Source: Lachnospiraceae bacterium (GTDB lineage Bacteria > Bacillota > Clostridia > Lachnospirales > Lachnospiraceae). Taken from it: a DNA stretch of 64,000 bases. The first letter of the stretch is position 1. Each line of letters begins with the position of its first letter. The notes beneath the pieces were generated by a model, which worked only from the letters and a program-made list of their open reading frames with translations, was not told the origin of the DNA and searched no databases. Where the stretch lies: positions 38,569-102,568 of the forward strand of contig JAUNIX010000007.1 in assembly GCA_030523275.1 (NCBI GenBank), written 5' to 3'. Shown in pieces: positions 25,547 to 34,751 of this stretch. Both the position numbers and the translations under genes were made by a program.

Positions 25547-27241
25547 CAGCTTTCTATATCGATTGATCGCTCCGTATATTTCTTGTTTTCTAGGCATTGC
25601 TAAGCCGCTTCTTACATAATTGCTATCCAAGATGACAGCTAGTCCTTTTTGGTTTATCAGAGCAAACAATTCATCCACGAGTTGTTGAACGGTTTTTTTC
25701 CCATTCATCAAATGCAACTGTATATAAAGAAGACAATATCCCAGAGCAGCAGTCTGCTCAGAATCTGCAATCTGCTCTAAATATCGGATATCAATGGTTT
25801 CCTTGTTAATCGAAAATGCATCTTTGCCTGATGCCTTCATTTTCAGGCGGCGTTCCTTTTTGAGCATTGGATTAGGAGTAAATATTCGCTCAAAAGACGG
25901 TTTTTTGCCGGAATCCTTTGGCAACATAATGGCCGGAAATGCAGCAGCTTCTTTTTTGGCAAAAACCGTAATATCTTTTGGTACATATTGATCCATCTGT
26001 AAAATATGATCTGCCACATGGAAATAAGAGCCAGAGCTTCCAGCCACGATAATCGAGGAAATTCCCTGGATATTGTATAAATCACGCACGCGTTCGATAA
26101 ATGGTGTGATCGGTTCATTTTCACGATTGACTACGCGCTGCATCAGTTCATCACGAATCATAAAGTTTGTAGCACTGGTATCCTCATCAATCAAAAATAA
26201 ATTTGTTCCAGCCTCTATTGCTTCAATGATATTGCCGGCCTGAGAGGTACTTCCACTTGCATCATCAGTAGAAAAATGAACCGTATCTTTTCCGTTTGGA
26301 AGATTGTTGATAAACATGGAAATGTCAGTATTTTTAATACTACGACCATCTTCTGCACGGATTTTCATAGCAGTATCATCCGTGATGACGTATTCTCTGC
26401 CATCTCCGGCAATGTGATGATAGACGCCAAGTTCTAATGCTTTTAATAAAGTTGATTTACCGTGATATCCACCACCGACAATTAATGTGATGCCTTTCGG
26501 AATGCCCATACCGGTTATGGTACCATAGTGTGGCAATTCCAAGGTAACTCGATGTTGTACGGGCGATTGAAATGGAGTCGCATTTTTTAATGGTCGTTGG
26601 GACACGCCACTTTGTCTTGGCAAAATAGAACCATCGGCAACAAAGGCGGTTAGTCCTAAAATTGGAAGTTGCTTGCGGATATAATGCTGGTCTTCGCTCA
26701 AAAAAATTGTTTTTTCTAAAGCTTTGGCATCAATATTTTGATAGATTAAGGATTGATTGACACATTTGGGGAGAAAATCAAATAAAATTTTGATCAATTC
26801 TCTGGCGTTTATCGTCCTTCCATTAGCAGGGAAACCGATTTCAAAATGTACGGATACAGCGCCATCATCAGAGTCGATGCTACAGGCGGTTCGTTCTAGT
26901 ATTTCCTGTCCACATCGGCTGACAGCAATCAATCCGCTTTTACCCGATCCCTTTGCTTTAAAACTATATTTTTCTAGAGATTTTCCAAATAAGCGCAACA
27001 AATGATCACAGAGTGCGATTCGTTTATAAGCTGTGTCCCATGTGTTCTTCGGAAATCCGGCTGTGGAGCCATCTATTTCGATACTTACCTTTGAAGGCGC
27101 GGCAAATGGATCACCTTGTACATGATCAATCGTGAATCTATAAGTAGGGAACTGATAACTACCTTTTGTACTCTTATAGGCAGGATAGCCTTTGTGGTCA
27201 ATATTTAGCAGTAAAGTTTTTAAATTAGAAGATGATTTCAT
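25544..27241 (-). CDS. Predicted ABC-class ATPase (COG3044 type)
   Basis: A 565-residue soluble ATPase of the family called predicted ATPase of the ABC class. Walker A is GGGYHGKSTLLKALE near residue 255 and Walker B is LFLIDEDTSATNF near 345. There are no membrane segments, so it is not a transporter subunit. The N-terminal 230 residues are the family-specific domain. The function of the family is unknown. It is monocistronic between a shared terminator and an AT-rich 200-base upstream region. Confidence 0.85.
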   Translation of the reverse strand: MKSSSNLKTLLLNIDHKGYPAYKSTKGSYQFPTYRFTIDHVQGDPFAAPSKVSIEIDGSTAGFPKNTWDTAYKRIALCDHLLRLFGKSLEKYSFKAKGSGKSGLIAVSRCGQEILERTACSIDSDDGAVSVHFEIGFPANGRTINARELIKILFDFLPKCVNQSLIYQNIDAKALEKTIFLSEDQHYIRKQLPILGLTAFVADGSILPRQSGVSQRPLKNATPFQSPVQHRVTLELPHYGTITGMGIPKGITLIVGGGYHGKSTLLKALELGVYHHIAGDGREYVITDDTAMKIRAEDGRSIKNTDISMFINNLPNGKDTVHFSTDDASGSTSQAGNIIEAIEAGTNLFLIDEDTSATNFMIRDELMQRVVNRENEPITPFIERVRDLYNIQGISSIIVAGSSGSYFHVADHILQMDQYVPKDITVFAKKEAAAFPAIMLPKDSGKKPSFERIFTPNPMLKKERRLKMKASGKDAFSINKETIDIRYLEQIADSEQTAALGYCLLYIQLHLMNGKKTVQQLVDELFALINQKGLAVILDSNYVRSGLAMPRKQEIYGAINRYRKL

Positions 27242-27453
27242 AAGATGAAACCTCCTTTCGCTTTTTTATATCAGATAAAATAGGTTGTCTAGACTGACGC
27301 ATTCATTCTATCATATTGTCAGGATTTCGGACAGACTTTAAATGTTTTTCTCGATACGTAATCGGATGCAAGCTTCATATGTTAGAATAGACGGAATTGA
27401 AAAAATGCATTATAATTAAATAAGAAAGAAATTTAAGTTAGAAGGTGAAGAAG

Positions 27454-28014
27454 ATGAAGAAATTAGCGGTTATATTTCCAGGTGTTGGGTATACATGCAC
27501 AAAACCGTTGTTATATTATACCGCATCAGTTGCCAGAGATGCCGGGTACAGAGTGTTACAATTAGATTATGGTGACGATATACATACTTTTAAAGGGCGA
27601 AAAGAGGCAGAATTGATTCCTGTCATTGAACTAGCAAAAACGCGAGTACTAGAAAATCAATTAAAAAATATTGATTGGAGTCATTATGAAAAGATTGTTT
27701 TTATTTCGAAAAGTATTGGTACTGTGATTGCTTGCGATGTAGAAAAATATCTAGGTTTAAAAGTGAAACAATTTCTGATTACACCGATTCCGGCGACAAT
27801 GCCATATCTTGGGAAGGTGAATGGATTGTTTTTTAGCGGAACTGCTGATCCTTATATTTCATCTAAAAAAGTTGCCAAGGCTGTGAAACGTTATCCAAAA
27901 AAAGTGGGTGGAATCTTTGAAGGTTGTAATCATTCTCTGGAACATCCGGGACATACGGTGGAAAATTTGAAAAATGTGAAAGCAGTTGTCAAGACAATCA
28001 AAAAAGAATTGTAA
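27454..28014 (+). CDS. Small alpha/beta hydrolase
   Basis: A 186-residue cytosolic alpha/beta hydrolase. The nucleophile is in SKSIGT (near residue 88), the acid in GTADPYIS (near 133), and the His in CNHSLEHPG (near 162), giving a complete triad in a short cap-less fold. The start is ATG 27454 with GAAGGTGA upstream. A hairpin terminator follows the stop. No neighbour indicates the substrate. Confidence 0.78.
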   Translation: MKKLAVIFPGVGYTCTKPLLYYTASVARDAGYRVLQLDYGDDIHTFKGRKEAELIPVIELAKTRVLENQLKNIDWSHYEKIVFISKSIGTVIACDVEKYLGLKVKQFLITPIPATMPYLGKVNGLFFSGTADPYISSKKVAKAVKRYPKKVGGIFEGCNHSLEHPGHTVENLKNVKAVVKTIKKEL

Positions 28015-28017
28015 AAA

Positions 28018-28077
28018 AATACAAGAAGGAATCTCTTTTGAAATAATAGAAAGGGATTCAATTCTTGTATTTTTTTA
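28018..28077. terminator. Terminator after the small hydrolase
   Basis: AATACAAGAA..GGAATC.CTTT pairs imperfectly with AAAG..GATTCAATTCTTGTATT and is followed by seven T on the plus strand. Confidence 0.65.
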
Positions 28078-28189
28078 TATAATCTTCCTGAAATTGATCA
28101 TCTAACGTATGATCTGCTGGAGTCTTGCAATGAATGCAGCACCATAACAGGAAGATAAGCACCAATAATATAAGAATAAAAATGAACAT
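28058..28189 (-). CDS. Possible 43-residue single-pass membrane peptide
   Basis: A minus-strand frame from ATG 28189 to TGA 28058 encodes a strongly hydrophobic N-terminus (residues 1-19), then CCIHCK and an acidic-basic tail ending YIKKYKN. The topology is like many small membrane proteins. A GGGGGT lies 12 bases before the ATG, further than ideal. The end overlaps the terminator of the converging gene. Codon content is compatible with coding, but the frame is short and unverified. Confidence 0.4.
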   Translation of the reverse strand: MFIFILILLVLIFLLWCCIHCKTPADHTLDDQFQEDYIKKYKN

Positions 28190-28348
28190 ATCAATAAAAT
28201 ACCCCCGTTATTATTACTAATCTATCCAGATAAAAATGAAATATTCGTTATTTTATAAAATAATTTATAAAACAATAAAATCAGTTTACAAAATTTGAAA
28301 AATTTTGTATTTTATCTTGTTATTTCATTAAAAAAAAATGAAATTTGC

Positions 28349-28377
28349 TTGTCAATTAGGAGTATCGTCGATATAAT
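28349..28377 (+). promoter_or_regulatory. Promoter of the polysaccharide operon
   Basis: TTGTCA (28349-28354) and TATAAT (28372-28377) with a 17-base spacer, 38 bases before the first gene. Confidence 0.72.
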
Positions 28378-28414
28378 AAGTTGTAAGTTTGAATGAAAGA
28401 TGGGGAGAAAATTC

Positions 28415-29830
28415 ATGTATCGAGGTCGAAAAGTTAGTTGGCTGAAACACTGGGATTTTATTTTGCTTGATGTAGTTTTGTTACTGATATCTTATATCAT
28501 AACTTATTTTTATCGATTTAATGATGCTTGGGTGAGCGATGTATCTTTATATCGCAGTGTTGCTCTTGTTATTGTTCTATTTGCGTTATGCTTTGGTTTC
28601 TTCCAAGAAAATTATCATGGAATATTGCGACGTGGTTATTGGCAGGAATTTAAAGAAGTCGTTAAACTAGTGGCTTTTACAACTGTTGGGATGGTTCTAT
28701 ATTTATTTATTTTAAAAATATCGGCCTCCTATTCTCGAAAGTTTGCACTATTATTTCCCTGTTTTGCTGTTGCATTTTTATATATCGGAAGAATTCTTTT
28801 AAAATATTGGTTAAGAAATCATATAGAAATCTCTAAAAAAAGAGCCATGTTCATCATGACAAGTTCTGATAATTATAAAAAAATTGTCGATAATTTTCTT
28901 AATAATCCCTATAGTGAATTTGAAATTACTGGGATTGGATTACTTGATGCGTCGAGTCAATCTATCAAATCTTATAAAAATATATCAGTTTATAATGGCG
29001 AAACCGCATCTATTGATGCAATACAATCAAGTTGGACAGATGAAATTTTATTTGATGTGCCGCGAGAAATGCATTTACCAGATGATATGATAGAACAGTG
29101 TGGAACGATGGGGTTGGTTGTTCATCTTCGACTGGCACATATCGGTAAGAGTATGTACAATCAAATTATCGAAGAGGTGGAAGGTTATACGGTTGTCTCG
29201 AAGAGTATGAAGATTTCATCGAATCGCCAGATTTTCTTTAAGCGTGTGATGGATATTGCAGGTGGTTTCGTAGGATTATTTCTAACTGGAATTCTGACTG
29301 TTATCGTAGGACCAATTATCTATGTGAAATCACCAGGACCTATTTTCTTTTCGCAAACCCGCATTGGTAAAAATGGAAGAAAGTTTAAAATATATAAATT
29401 CCGCAGTATGTATATGGATGCTGAAAAACGTAAAAAAGATTTAATGGAACAAAATAAGATGGATGGTCTGATGTTTAAAATCGATGATGATCCAAGGATT
29501 ATTAAGGGAATTGGTAATTTCATCCGTGAAACATCCATTGATGAATTTCCACAGTTTTGGAATGTATTAAAAGGGGATATGAGCTTAGTTGGGACAAGAC
29601 CGCCGACTGTTGATGAATGGGAGCAATATGAACTTCATCACAGAGCCAGATTGGCAACAAAACCGGGGATTACTGGTATGTGGCAGGTGAGTGGAAGAAG
29701 TGATATTACTGACTTTGAAGAAATCGTACGATTGGATACAAAATATATTTCTGAATGGAATATTGGTTTAGACATTAAAATTCTATTCCAAACAATCGGC
29801 GTTGTCCTTGGGAGAAAAGGTAGCGTATAA
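28415..29830 (+). CDS. Polyprenyl-phosphate sugar-1-phosphate transferase (initiating enzyme)
   Basis: A 471-residue enzyme that starts glycan assembly by moving a sugar phosphate to undecaprenyl phosphate. The N-terminal half has four membrane segments and a Rossmann-like CoA-binding-type domain. The C-terminal bacterial sugar transferase domain (about 270-470) begins with a membrane helix and has PGPIFFSQTRIGKNGRKF, KFRSMYMDAE, SIDEFPQFWNVLKGDMSLVGTRPP and KPGITGMWQVSGRS, all intact. The start is ATG 28415 with GGGGAG upstream. It is first in the operon. The sugar is not certain; galactose, glucose or an N-acetyl sugar are usual. Confidence 0.92.
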   Translation: MYRGRKVSWLKHWDFILLDVVLLLISYIITYFYRFNDAWVSDVSLYRSVALVIVLFALCFGFFQENYHGILRRGYWQEFKEVVKLVAFTTVGMVLYLFILKISASYSRKFALLFPCFAVAFLYIGRILLKYWLRNHIEISKKRAMFIMTSSDNYKKIVDNFLNNPYSEFEITGIGLLDASSQSIKSYKNISVYNGETASIDAIQSSWTDEILFDVPREMHLPDDMIEQCGTMGLVVHLRLAHIGKSMYNQIIEEVEGYTVVSKSMKISSNRQIFFKRVMDIAGGFVGLFLTGILTVIVGPIIYVKSPGPIFFSQTRIGKNGRKFKIYKFRSMYMDAEKRKKDLMEQNKMDGLMFKIDDDPRIIKGIGNFIRETSIDEFPQFWNVLKGDMSLVGTRPPTVDEWEQYELHHRARLATKPGITGMWQVSGRSDITDFEEIVRLDTKYISEWNIGLDIKILFQTIGVVLGRKGSV

Positions 29831-29861
29831 CATTGACAAATAATAAAAATAAAAGAAAGAA

Positions 29862-31334
29862 ATGAGAAGTATGATGAAGAAAATTGGAGTTTTAGGCGCA
29901 GGTACCTGGGGAATGGCACTTTCAAGAATGCTTTCTAACACAGGTCATGCAGTAACAGTGTGGTCAGCAATTGAAAAAGAAGTAGATGAATTTTCAACAA
30001 AACGTGTTCATCCTAATTTGCCAAAGATGCAAATTCCAGATGAGATCGTGTTTACAAAAGATATAGAAGAAGTTTGTAAAGAGAAAGATATTTTGCTTTT
30101 TGCAGTTCCTTCTGTGTTTGTTCGTTCGACTACGGCAACTGCCAGAGAATTTATTCCGGATGGGCAAATTATCGTAGATGTAGCGAAAGGAATTGAAGCA
30201 GACACTCTTTATACTATGTCAGAAGTAATTCAAGATGAACTGCAAAAAGATGGCGGACATAAAAATGTAAAATTAGTTGCTCTTTCCGGTCCAACACATG
30301 CGGAAGAGGTATCCCTTGATATGCCGACGACAATTGTATCTGCCTGCAGTGATATGGAAGCAGCAGAACTAGTGCAAGATGTATTTATGAATACTTGTAT
30401 GCGTGTTTACACGAATGGAGATACGACAGGAGTAGAACTTTGCGGGGCAATGAAAAATATTATCGCATTGGCAGCAGGAGTATCAGCAGGACTTGGCTAT
30501 GGGGATAATGCAAAAGCAGCATTGATCACAAGAGGTATGGCAGAAATATCAAGACTTGGCATTGCTATGGGATGTATGGAACAAACTTTTAATGGGTTAG
30601 CTGGAATTGGTGATTTGATTGTAACGGCAACGAGTATTCACAGTCGTAATAACAGAGCGGGTCATTTAATCGGACAAGGTTATACACCCGATGAAGCAGT
30701 AAAAGAAGTTGGCATGGTTGTCGAAGGAATCAATGCATTGCCGGCAGCAATGAAATTAAAAGAGCGTTATCGCGTAGAAATGCCGATTATCGAAGCAATC
30801 AACGGAGTTATAAATGAAGGTGCAGATCCAGCAAAAACAGTGAAAGCACTTATGGGCAGACATAAGAAAACGGAACTTTCGAAATCTATGCTTGACCTTA
30901 ATTTCGAAAATACAATCTTGAAAAATAAACGTAGCGGCGGTATGAAGCGTGTCATTACTTATGGAACATTCGATCTGCTTCATTATGGACACATCAATTT
31001 ACTTCGCCGTGCAAAAGCTTTGGGCGATTATTTGGTTGTTGTCTTGTCTTCCGACGAGTTTAATTGGAATATGAAACACAAAAAATGTTATTTCACCTAT
31101 GAACAGCGTAAAGAATTGTTACTGGCAACACGATATGTAGATTTGGTAATTCCAGAAGAAAGCTGGGAGCAGAAGCGAAACGATGTTCATGAATACCACA
31201 TTGATACATTTGTTATGGGTGATGACTGGAGAGGCAAATTTGACTTCTTAAAAGAAGAAGGAGTTGAGGTCGTATATTTGCCAAGAACGCCTGAAATAAG
31301 TACGACGCAGATTAAAGAAGATTTGAATAAATGA
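29862..31334 (+). CDS. Fusion of glycerol-3-phosphate dehydrogenase (GpsA) and glycerol-3-phosphate cytidylyltransferase (TagD)
   Basis: A 490-residue bifunctional protein. Residues about 4-340 are GpsA: NAD site GAGTWGMALS, catalytic Lys in GAMKNIIALAAG near 205, and GLAGIGDLIVTATS near 248. Residues 361-490 are TagD/GCT: the nucleotide-binding HYGHINLL, and RTPEISTTQIK near the end. Together they turn dihydroxyacetone phosphate into CDP-glycerol. An internal ATG at 30942 starts the TagD part and has a GGCGG before it. The LicD genes downstream probably use a CDP-polyol. The start could be ATG 29862, 29871 or 29874; the last two fit GpsA alignments better. Confidence 0.9.
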   Translation: MRSMMKKIGVLGAGTWGMALSRMLSNTGHAVTVWSAIEKEVDEFSTKRVHPNLPKMQIPDEIVFTKDIEEVCKEKDILLFAVPSVFVRSTTATAREFIPDGQIIVDVAKGIEADTLYTMSEVIQDELQKDGGHKNVKLVALSGPTHAEEVSLDMPTTIVSACSDMEAAELVQDVFMNTCMRVYTNGDTTGVELCGAMKNIIALAAGVSAGLGYGDNAKAALITRGMAEISRLGIAMGCMEQTFNGLAGIGDLIVTATSIHSRNNRAGHLIGQGYTPDEAVKEVGMVVEGINALPAAMKLKERYRVEMPIIEAINGVINEGADPAKTVKALMGRHKKTELSKSMLDLNFENTILKNKRSGGMKRVITYGTFDLLHYGHINLLRRAKALGDYLVVVLSSDEFNWNMKHKKCYFTYEQRKELLLATRYVDLVIPEESWEQKRNDVHEYHIDTFVMGDDWRGKFDFLKEEGVEVVYLPRTPEISTTQIKEDLNK

Positions 31335-31382
31335 AAAAGTACAGTATAAATTCATGATTAAATGATGACAGAGGAATAGATA

Positions 31383-32213
31383 ATGAAAAGTTCTAAATCA
31401 GTTATTAAAGTTGTAATAGCAACACATAAAAAATATCAAATGCCAGATGATAATTTATATTTGCCATTACATGTAGGAGCTGAAGGTAAGAAAGACGAAC
31501 AAGGAAAAGATTTAGATTTAGGATATGTGAAGGACAATACAGGAGATAATATTTCTGGGAAAAATCCCTCTTTTTGTGAACTTACAGGATTGTATTGGGC
31601 TTGGAAAAATTTAGAGGTTGATTTCTTAGGTTTAGCACATTATCGACGTCATTTTTCTGCAAGGAAAAAAGGAAAAGATCCTTTTGCAAACGTATTAAAT
31701 AGCAAAGAAGCTAAATTTTTGCTAAAAAAATACAAAATCATTGTTCCTAACAAACGCAAATATTATATTGAAACTTTGTATTCGCATTATGCACATACCC
31801 ATTATGCGGAGCATTTGGATGTAACAAGAAAAATAATTGGTGATAAATATCCAGAATATTTAAGTATGTATGATAGAGTACTAAAACAACGTTATGGATA
31901 TATGTTTAATATGATGATAATGAGAAAAGACTTATTGGATTCATATTGTGAATGGTTATTTGATATTCTCTTTGAGTTAGAACGTCGGATGGATGTACAG
32001 GAATTATCAGATTTTCAAGGAAGATTTTATGGTAGGGTAAGTGAAATTATCTTTAATATATGGCTTACATATCAAGTGGAAACTGGTGTGTTAAAAAATA
32101 CTGATATTATAGAAATTCCTTGTATTTATATGGAAAAGATTGACTGGAAAAGAAAAATAGTATCATTTTTAAAGGCAAAATTTATGCATGAGAAATATGA
32201 GGGAAGTTTTTGA
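31383..32213 (+). CDS. DUF4422 glycosyltransferase
   Basis: A 276-residue protein of the DUF4422 family, found in capsule and exopolysaccharide loci. It has the family start (VVIATHKKYQMP, then LPLHVGAEGK), the segment ELTGLYWAWKN near 65 and the strong motif LGLAHYRRHF near 82. The DUF4422 domain is taken to be a cytosolic glycosyltransferase; donor and acceptor are unknown. AT-rich codon use begins here and continues to about 43.4 kb. Confidence 0.82.
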   Translation: MKSSKSVIKVVIATHKKYQMPDDNLYLPLHVGAEGKKDEQGKDLDLGYVKDNTGDNISGKNPSFCELTGLYWAWKNLEVDFLGLAHYRRHFSARKKGKDPFANVLNSKEAKFLLKKYKIIVPNKRKYYIETLYSHYAHTHYAEHLDVTRKIIGDKYPEYLSMYDRVLKQRYGYMFNMMIMRKDLLDSYCEWLFDILFELERRMDVQELSDFQGRFYGRVSEIIFNIWLTYQVETGVLKNTDIIEIPCIYMEKIDWKRKIVSFLKAKFMHEKYEGSF

Positions 32214-32237
32214 TACGTTTAAGAAAGGGGAAGAATT

Positions 32238-33143
32238 ATGAATTTATCAACTTTTTCAGTTTTTAAAAACTTACAAATGGATAATCAAGATTGCATTTGT
32301 TTAGAAGGCGAAGTATTAAAAAAATTACAGAAAATTTTATTAGATATATCAAAGGATATTATCGAAGTCTGTGAACAAAACAATATTACATATGCTCTAT
32401 GTGGAGGAAGTGCGTTAGGAGCGGTTAGACATAAAGGATTTATTCCTTGGGATGATGATATGGATTTGTTTATTCTTGGAAGTGAAAGAGAAAAATTTTT
32501 AAATTGTTTTGAAGAATCTTTTGGGGATAAATATTGGATACATACTTGTAGAACAGATGATTATGGTTTGACTATGGGAAAAATTCGATTAAAAGGAACG
32601 ATTTGTCGAGGCAAAGAAGATATTTATACGAATGAATGTGGTATATTTGTGGATATTTTTTGGATTGAAAATACGTTTGATAATATTATTCTTAGAAATA
32701 TTCATGGAGTATTATGTATGGGAGCAGGTTTTTTGCTATCGTGTAGAAATTTTTATAAAAATAGAGATTTAATGACTAAAATTATGAAAGATAATGAGGA
32801 CGTTAGATTTGTTTTTCGAATTAAAATTGGAATAGGAAGAATGTTGAGTTTTTTGTCAGTTAAACGTTGGACTATGATAGCTCAATGGTGTTATGGACTT
32901 TGCAAAAAAAATAATTCTCAATATGTCAGTGTTCCTTCTGGTCGAAAACATTTTTTTGGAGAATTAAACCTAAGAGAAGATTTAGCACAAGTTTCTAAAT
33001 GTGAGTTTGAAGGATATGACTGGAATGTGCCTAAAAATGTAAAAAAGTATTTGCAGAAAATGTATGGAGATTATATGAAAATCCCAAGTATAGCCGAACG
33101 GGAAAAACATGTATTATTTGAATTAGAATTTCCCAAAGAATAA
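32238..33143 (+). CDS. LicD-family phosphotransferase 1
   Basis: A 301-residue LicD protein. The catalytic start YALCGGSALGAVRHKGFIPWDDD (near residue 53) has the metal-binding DDDMD, and the family C-terminal GxYxxIP (YGDYMKIPS) is present. LicD enzymes move phosphocholine or another phospho-alcohol from a CDP-linked donor to a sugar. No choline genes (licA, licB, licC) are seen, while CDP-glycerol synthesis is, so phosphoglycerol transfer is more likely. Confidence 0.85.
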   Translation: MNLSTFSVFKNLQMDNQDCICLEGEVLKKLQKILLDISKDIIEVCEQNNITYALCGGSALGAVRHKGFIPWDDDMDLFILGSEREKFLNCFEESFGDKYWIHTCRTDDYGLTMGKIRLKGTICRGKEDIYTNECGIFVDIFWIENTFDNIILRNIHGVLCMGAGFLLSCRNFYKNRDLMTKIMKDNEDVRFVFRIKIGIGRMLSFLSVKRWTMIAQWCYGLCKKNNSQYVSVPSGRKHFFGELNLREDLAQVSKCEFEGYDWNVPKNVKKYLQKMYGDYMKIPSIAEREKHVLFELEFPKE

Positions 33144-33162
33144 TTAAAGAAGAGGTATTGAA

Positions 33163-34041
33163 ATGGTAAAAGGGAATAATGAGTATTTGAAATTTTCTAA
33201 AAGTCAATGTGGGAATAAAATGACTCAAATGGAAAGTCGGCAAGTGCAAATTGATATGTTGGATAATTTGGTCGAATTTTGTGATAAGCATGGATTACGA
33301 TATTTTTTATCTGGAGGGACTCTTCTAGGAGCGATAAGACATAAAGGATTTATTCCTTGGGATGATGATATAGATATTAATATGCCACGTCCAGATTGTG
33401 AAAGACTTTTTAATTTAACTAAAGGCAGAATTGGAAAATATGTATTAACTATGCCTGATGATGATGGCTTTGCGCGATGTTGTGAATCATTTCGGTTGTA
33501 TAATTTTGATACAGTTATAGAAAGTTTTGTGGGAGGCGTAGCTCGGAAACATCCTGTATATCACCCGATATATATAGATATTTTTCCAATTGAAGGTTTA
33601 CCACAGAATAATTTAATACTTAAATTACACTACTTTAAACTGCTCGTTTGTAGAAAAATGTTACGAGTGTCGGCATTAAAACATATGGAAGGAAGCAATA
33701 TTTTGGCGCATATATTTCATTTAGTTACATTTGTTCCAGCAAAAATTGTAGGATATAGAAATTGGGCGCATATGTTGCAAAAGATTGCCCAGAAATATCA
33801 TTTTGATGAAGAAGATTATATTGGAGTTATGACTGCTCCGGTTCATACCGTTGAAGAACGTGTAAAAAAGAAAGATTATTTAGATATTGTGAGTGTAGAA
33901 TTTGAAGGAAAAATGTATCATGCACCAGGAAATTATGATACATATTTATCGCAATTGTATGGTGATTATATGAAAATGCCACCATTAGAAAAACAAAAAT
34001 CTCATCATGAATTTAATATGTACTGGAGGAAAAAATTATGA
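33163..34041 (+). CDS. LicD-family phosphotransferase 2
   Basis: A 292-residue LicD protein with YFLSGGTLLGAIRHKGFIPWDDD near 45 and YGDYMKMPP near 275. It is a paralogue of the preceding gene rather than a recent copy, since most other residues differ. A second transferase suggests two acceptor sites or two different CDP-polyols. Its stop overlaps the next gene by four bases. Confidence 0.85.
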   Translation: MVKGNNEYLKFSKSQCGNKMTQMESRQVQIDMLDNLVEFCDKHGLRYFLSGGTLLGAIRHKGFIPWDDDIDINMPRPDCERLFNLTKGRIGKYVLTMPDDDGFARCCESFRLYNFDTVIESFVGGVARKHPVYHPIYIDIFPIEGLPQNNLILKLHYFKLLVCRKMLRVSALKHMEGSNILAHIFHLVTFVPAKIVGYRNWAHMLQKIAQKYHFDEEDYIGVMTAPVHTVEERVKKKDYLDIVSVEFEGKMYHAPGNYDTYLSQLYGDYMKMPPLEKQKSHHEFNMYWRKKL

Positions 34042-34751
34042 TAGTAGCATTACTTACAGCAGCTGGAACAGGAACAAGAATGGGACAGGATATACCTAAA
34101 CAATTTATGCATGTGGAAAATAAACCGGTTATTATTCATACAATGGAAGCCTTTCAACAGCATCCAGGAATTGATGCTATTTTAGTTGTCACCCTGCCAT
34201 CTTGGATCGATGTTTTGAAGGCATATGCAAAACAATTTAACATCACAAAATTACGTTGGGTAGTATCTGGTGGTGATACAGGGCAAGAGTCTATTTATAA
34301 TGGACTAAAAACATTAGAGAAAGAGTTATCTCATGAAGATATTATAATGATTCATGATGGTAATAGATGTATGGTATCTAGTGAAATAATTTCAAATAGT
34401 ATAGCCACATTTAAAAAATATGGGAGTGCAATTGCAGCAATTCCATGTGTTGAGGCTGTATTTCGTAGTTCAGATGATGGGTTGTCTTCTACTATTTCTA
34501 TACCTAGAGAACAATTATTTAGAACTCAAACTCCGCATACGTATACGTTAGAAAAACTGCTTTGGGCACATAAGGAAGCTGCTAAAAAAAATATTGTAAA
34601 TACAGCAGCTACATGTACGTTGATGCAAGAGTTGGGGGAAAAGATTTATTTTTCAAAAGGTTCTGAGGAAAATTTGAAAATTACAACTGTTGAAGATATG
34701 ATGATTTTTAAAGCATTATTGCATACAAAGAAAGATAATTGGTTAAAGTAA
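34038..34751 (+). CDS. IspD/TarI-like cytidylyltransferase
   Basis: A 237-residue enzyme of the IspD/TarI family. The CTP site LLTAAGTGTRMGQDIPKQF is at the start, IHDGNRCMV near 108 replaces the usual HD.aRP, and FRTQTPHTY near 155 is intact. IspD acts on methylerythritol phosphate, TarI on ribitol phosphate. Overlap with licD2 and a neighbouring SDR point to a CDP-activated polyol for the glycan. The change from ARP to NRC in the substrate loop favours a substrate other than MEP. Confidence 0.82.
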   Translation: MIVALLTAAGTGTRMGQDIPKQFMHVENKPVIIHTMEAFQQHPGIDAILVVTLPSWIDVLKAYAKQFNITKLRWVVSGGDTGQESIYNGLKTLEKELSHEDIIMIHDGNRCMVSSEIISNSIATFKKYGSAIAAIPCVEAVFRSSDDGLSSTISIPREQLFRTQTPHTYTLEKLLWAHKEAAKKNIVNTAATCTLMQELGEKIYFSKGSEENLKITTVEDMMIFKALLHTKKDNWLK

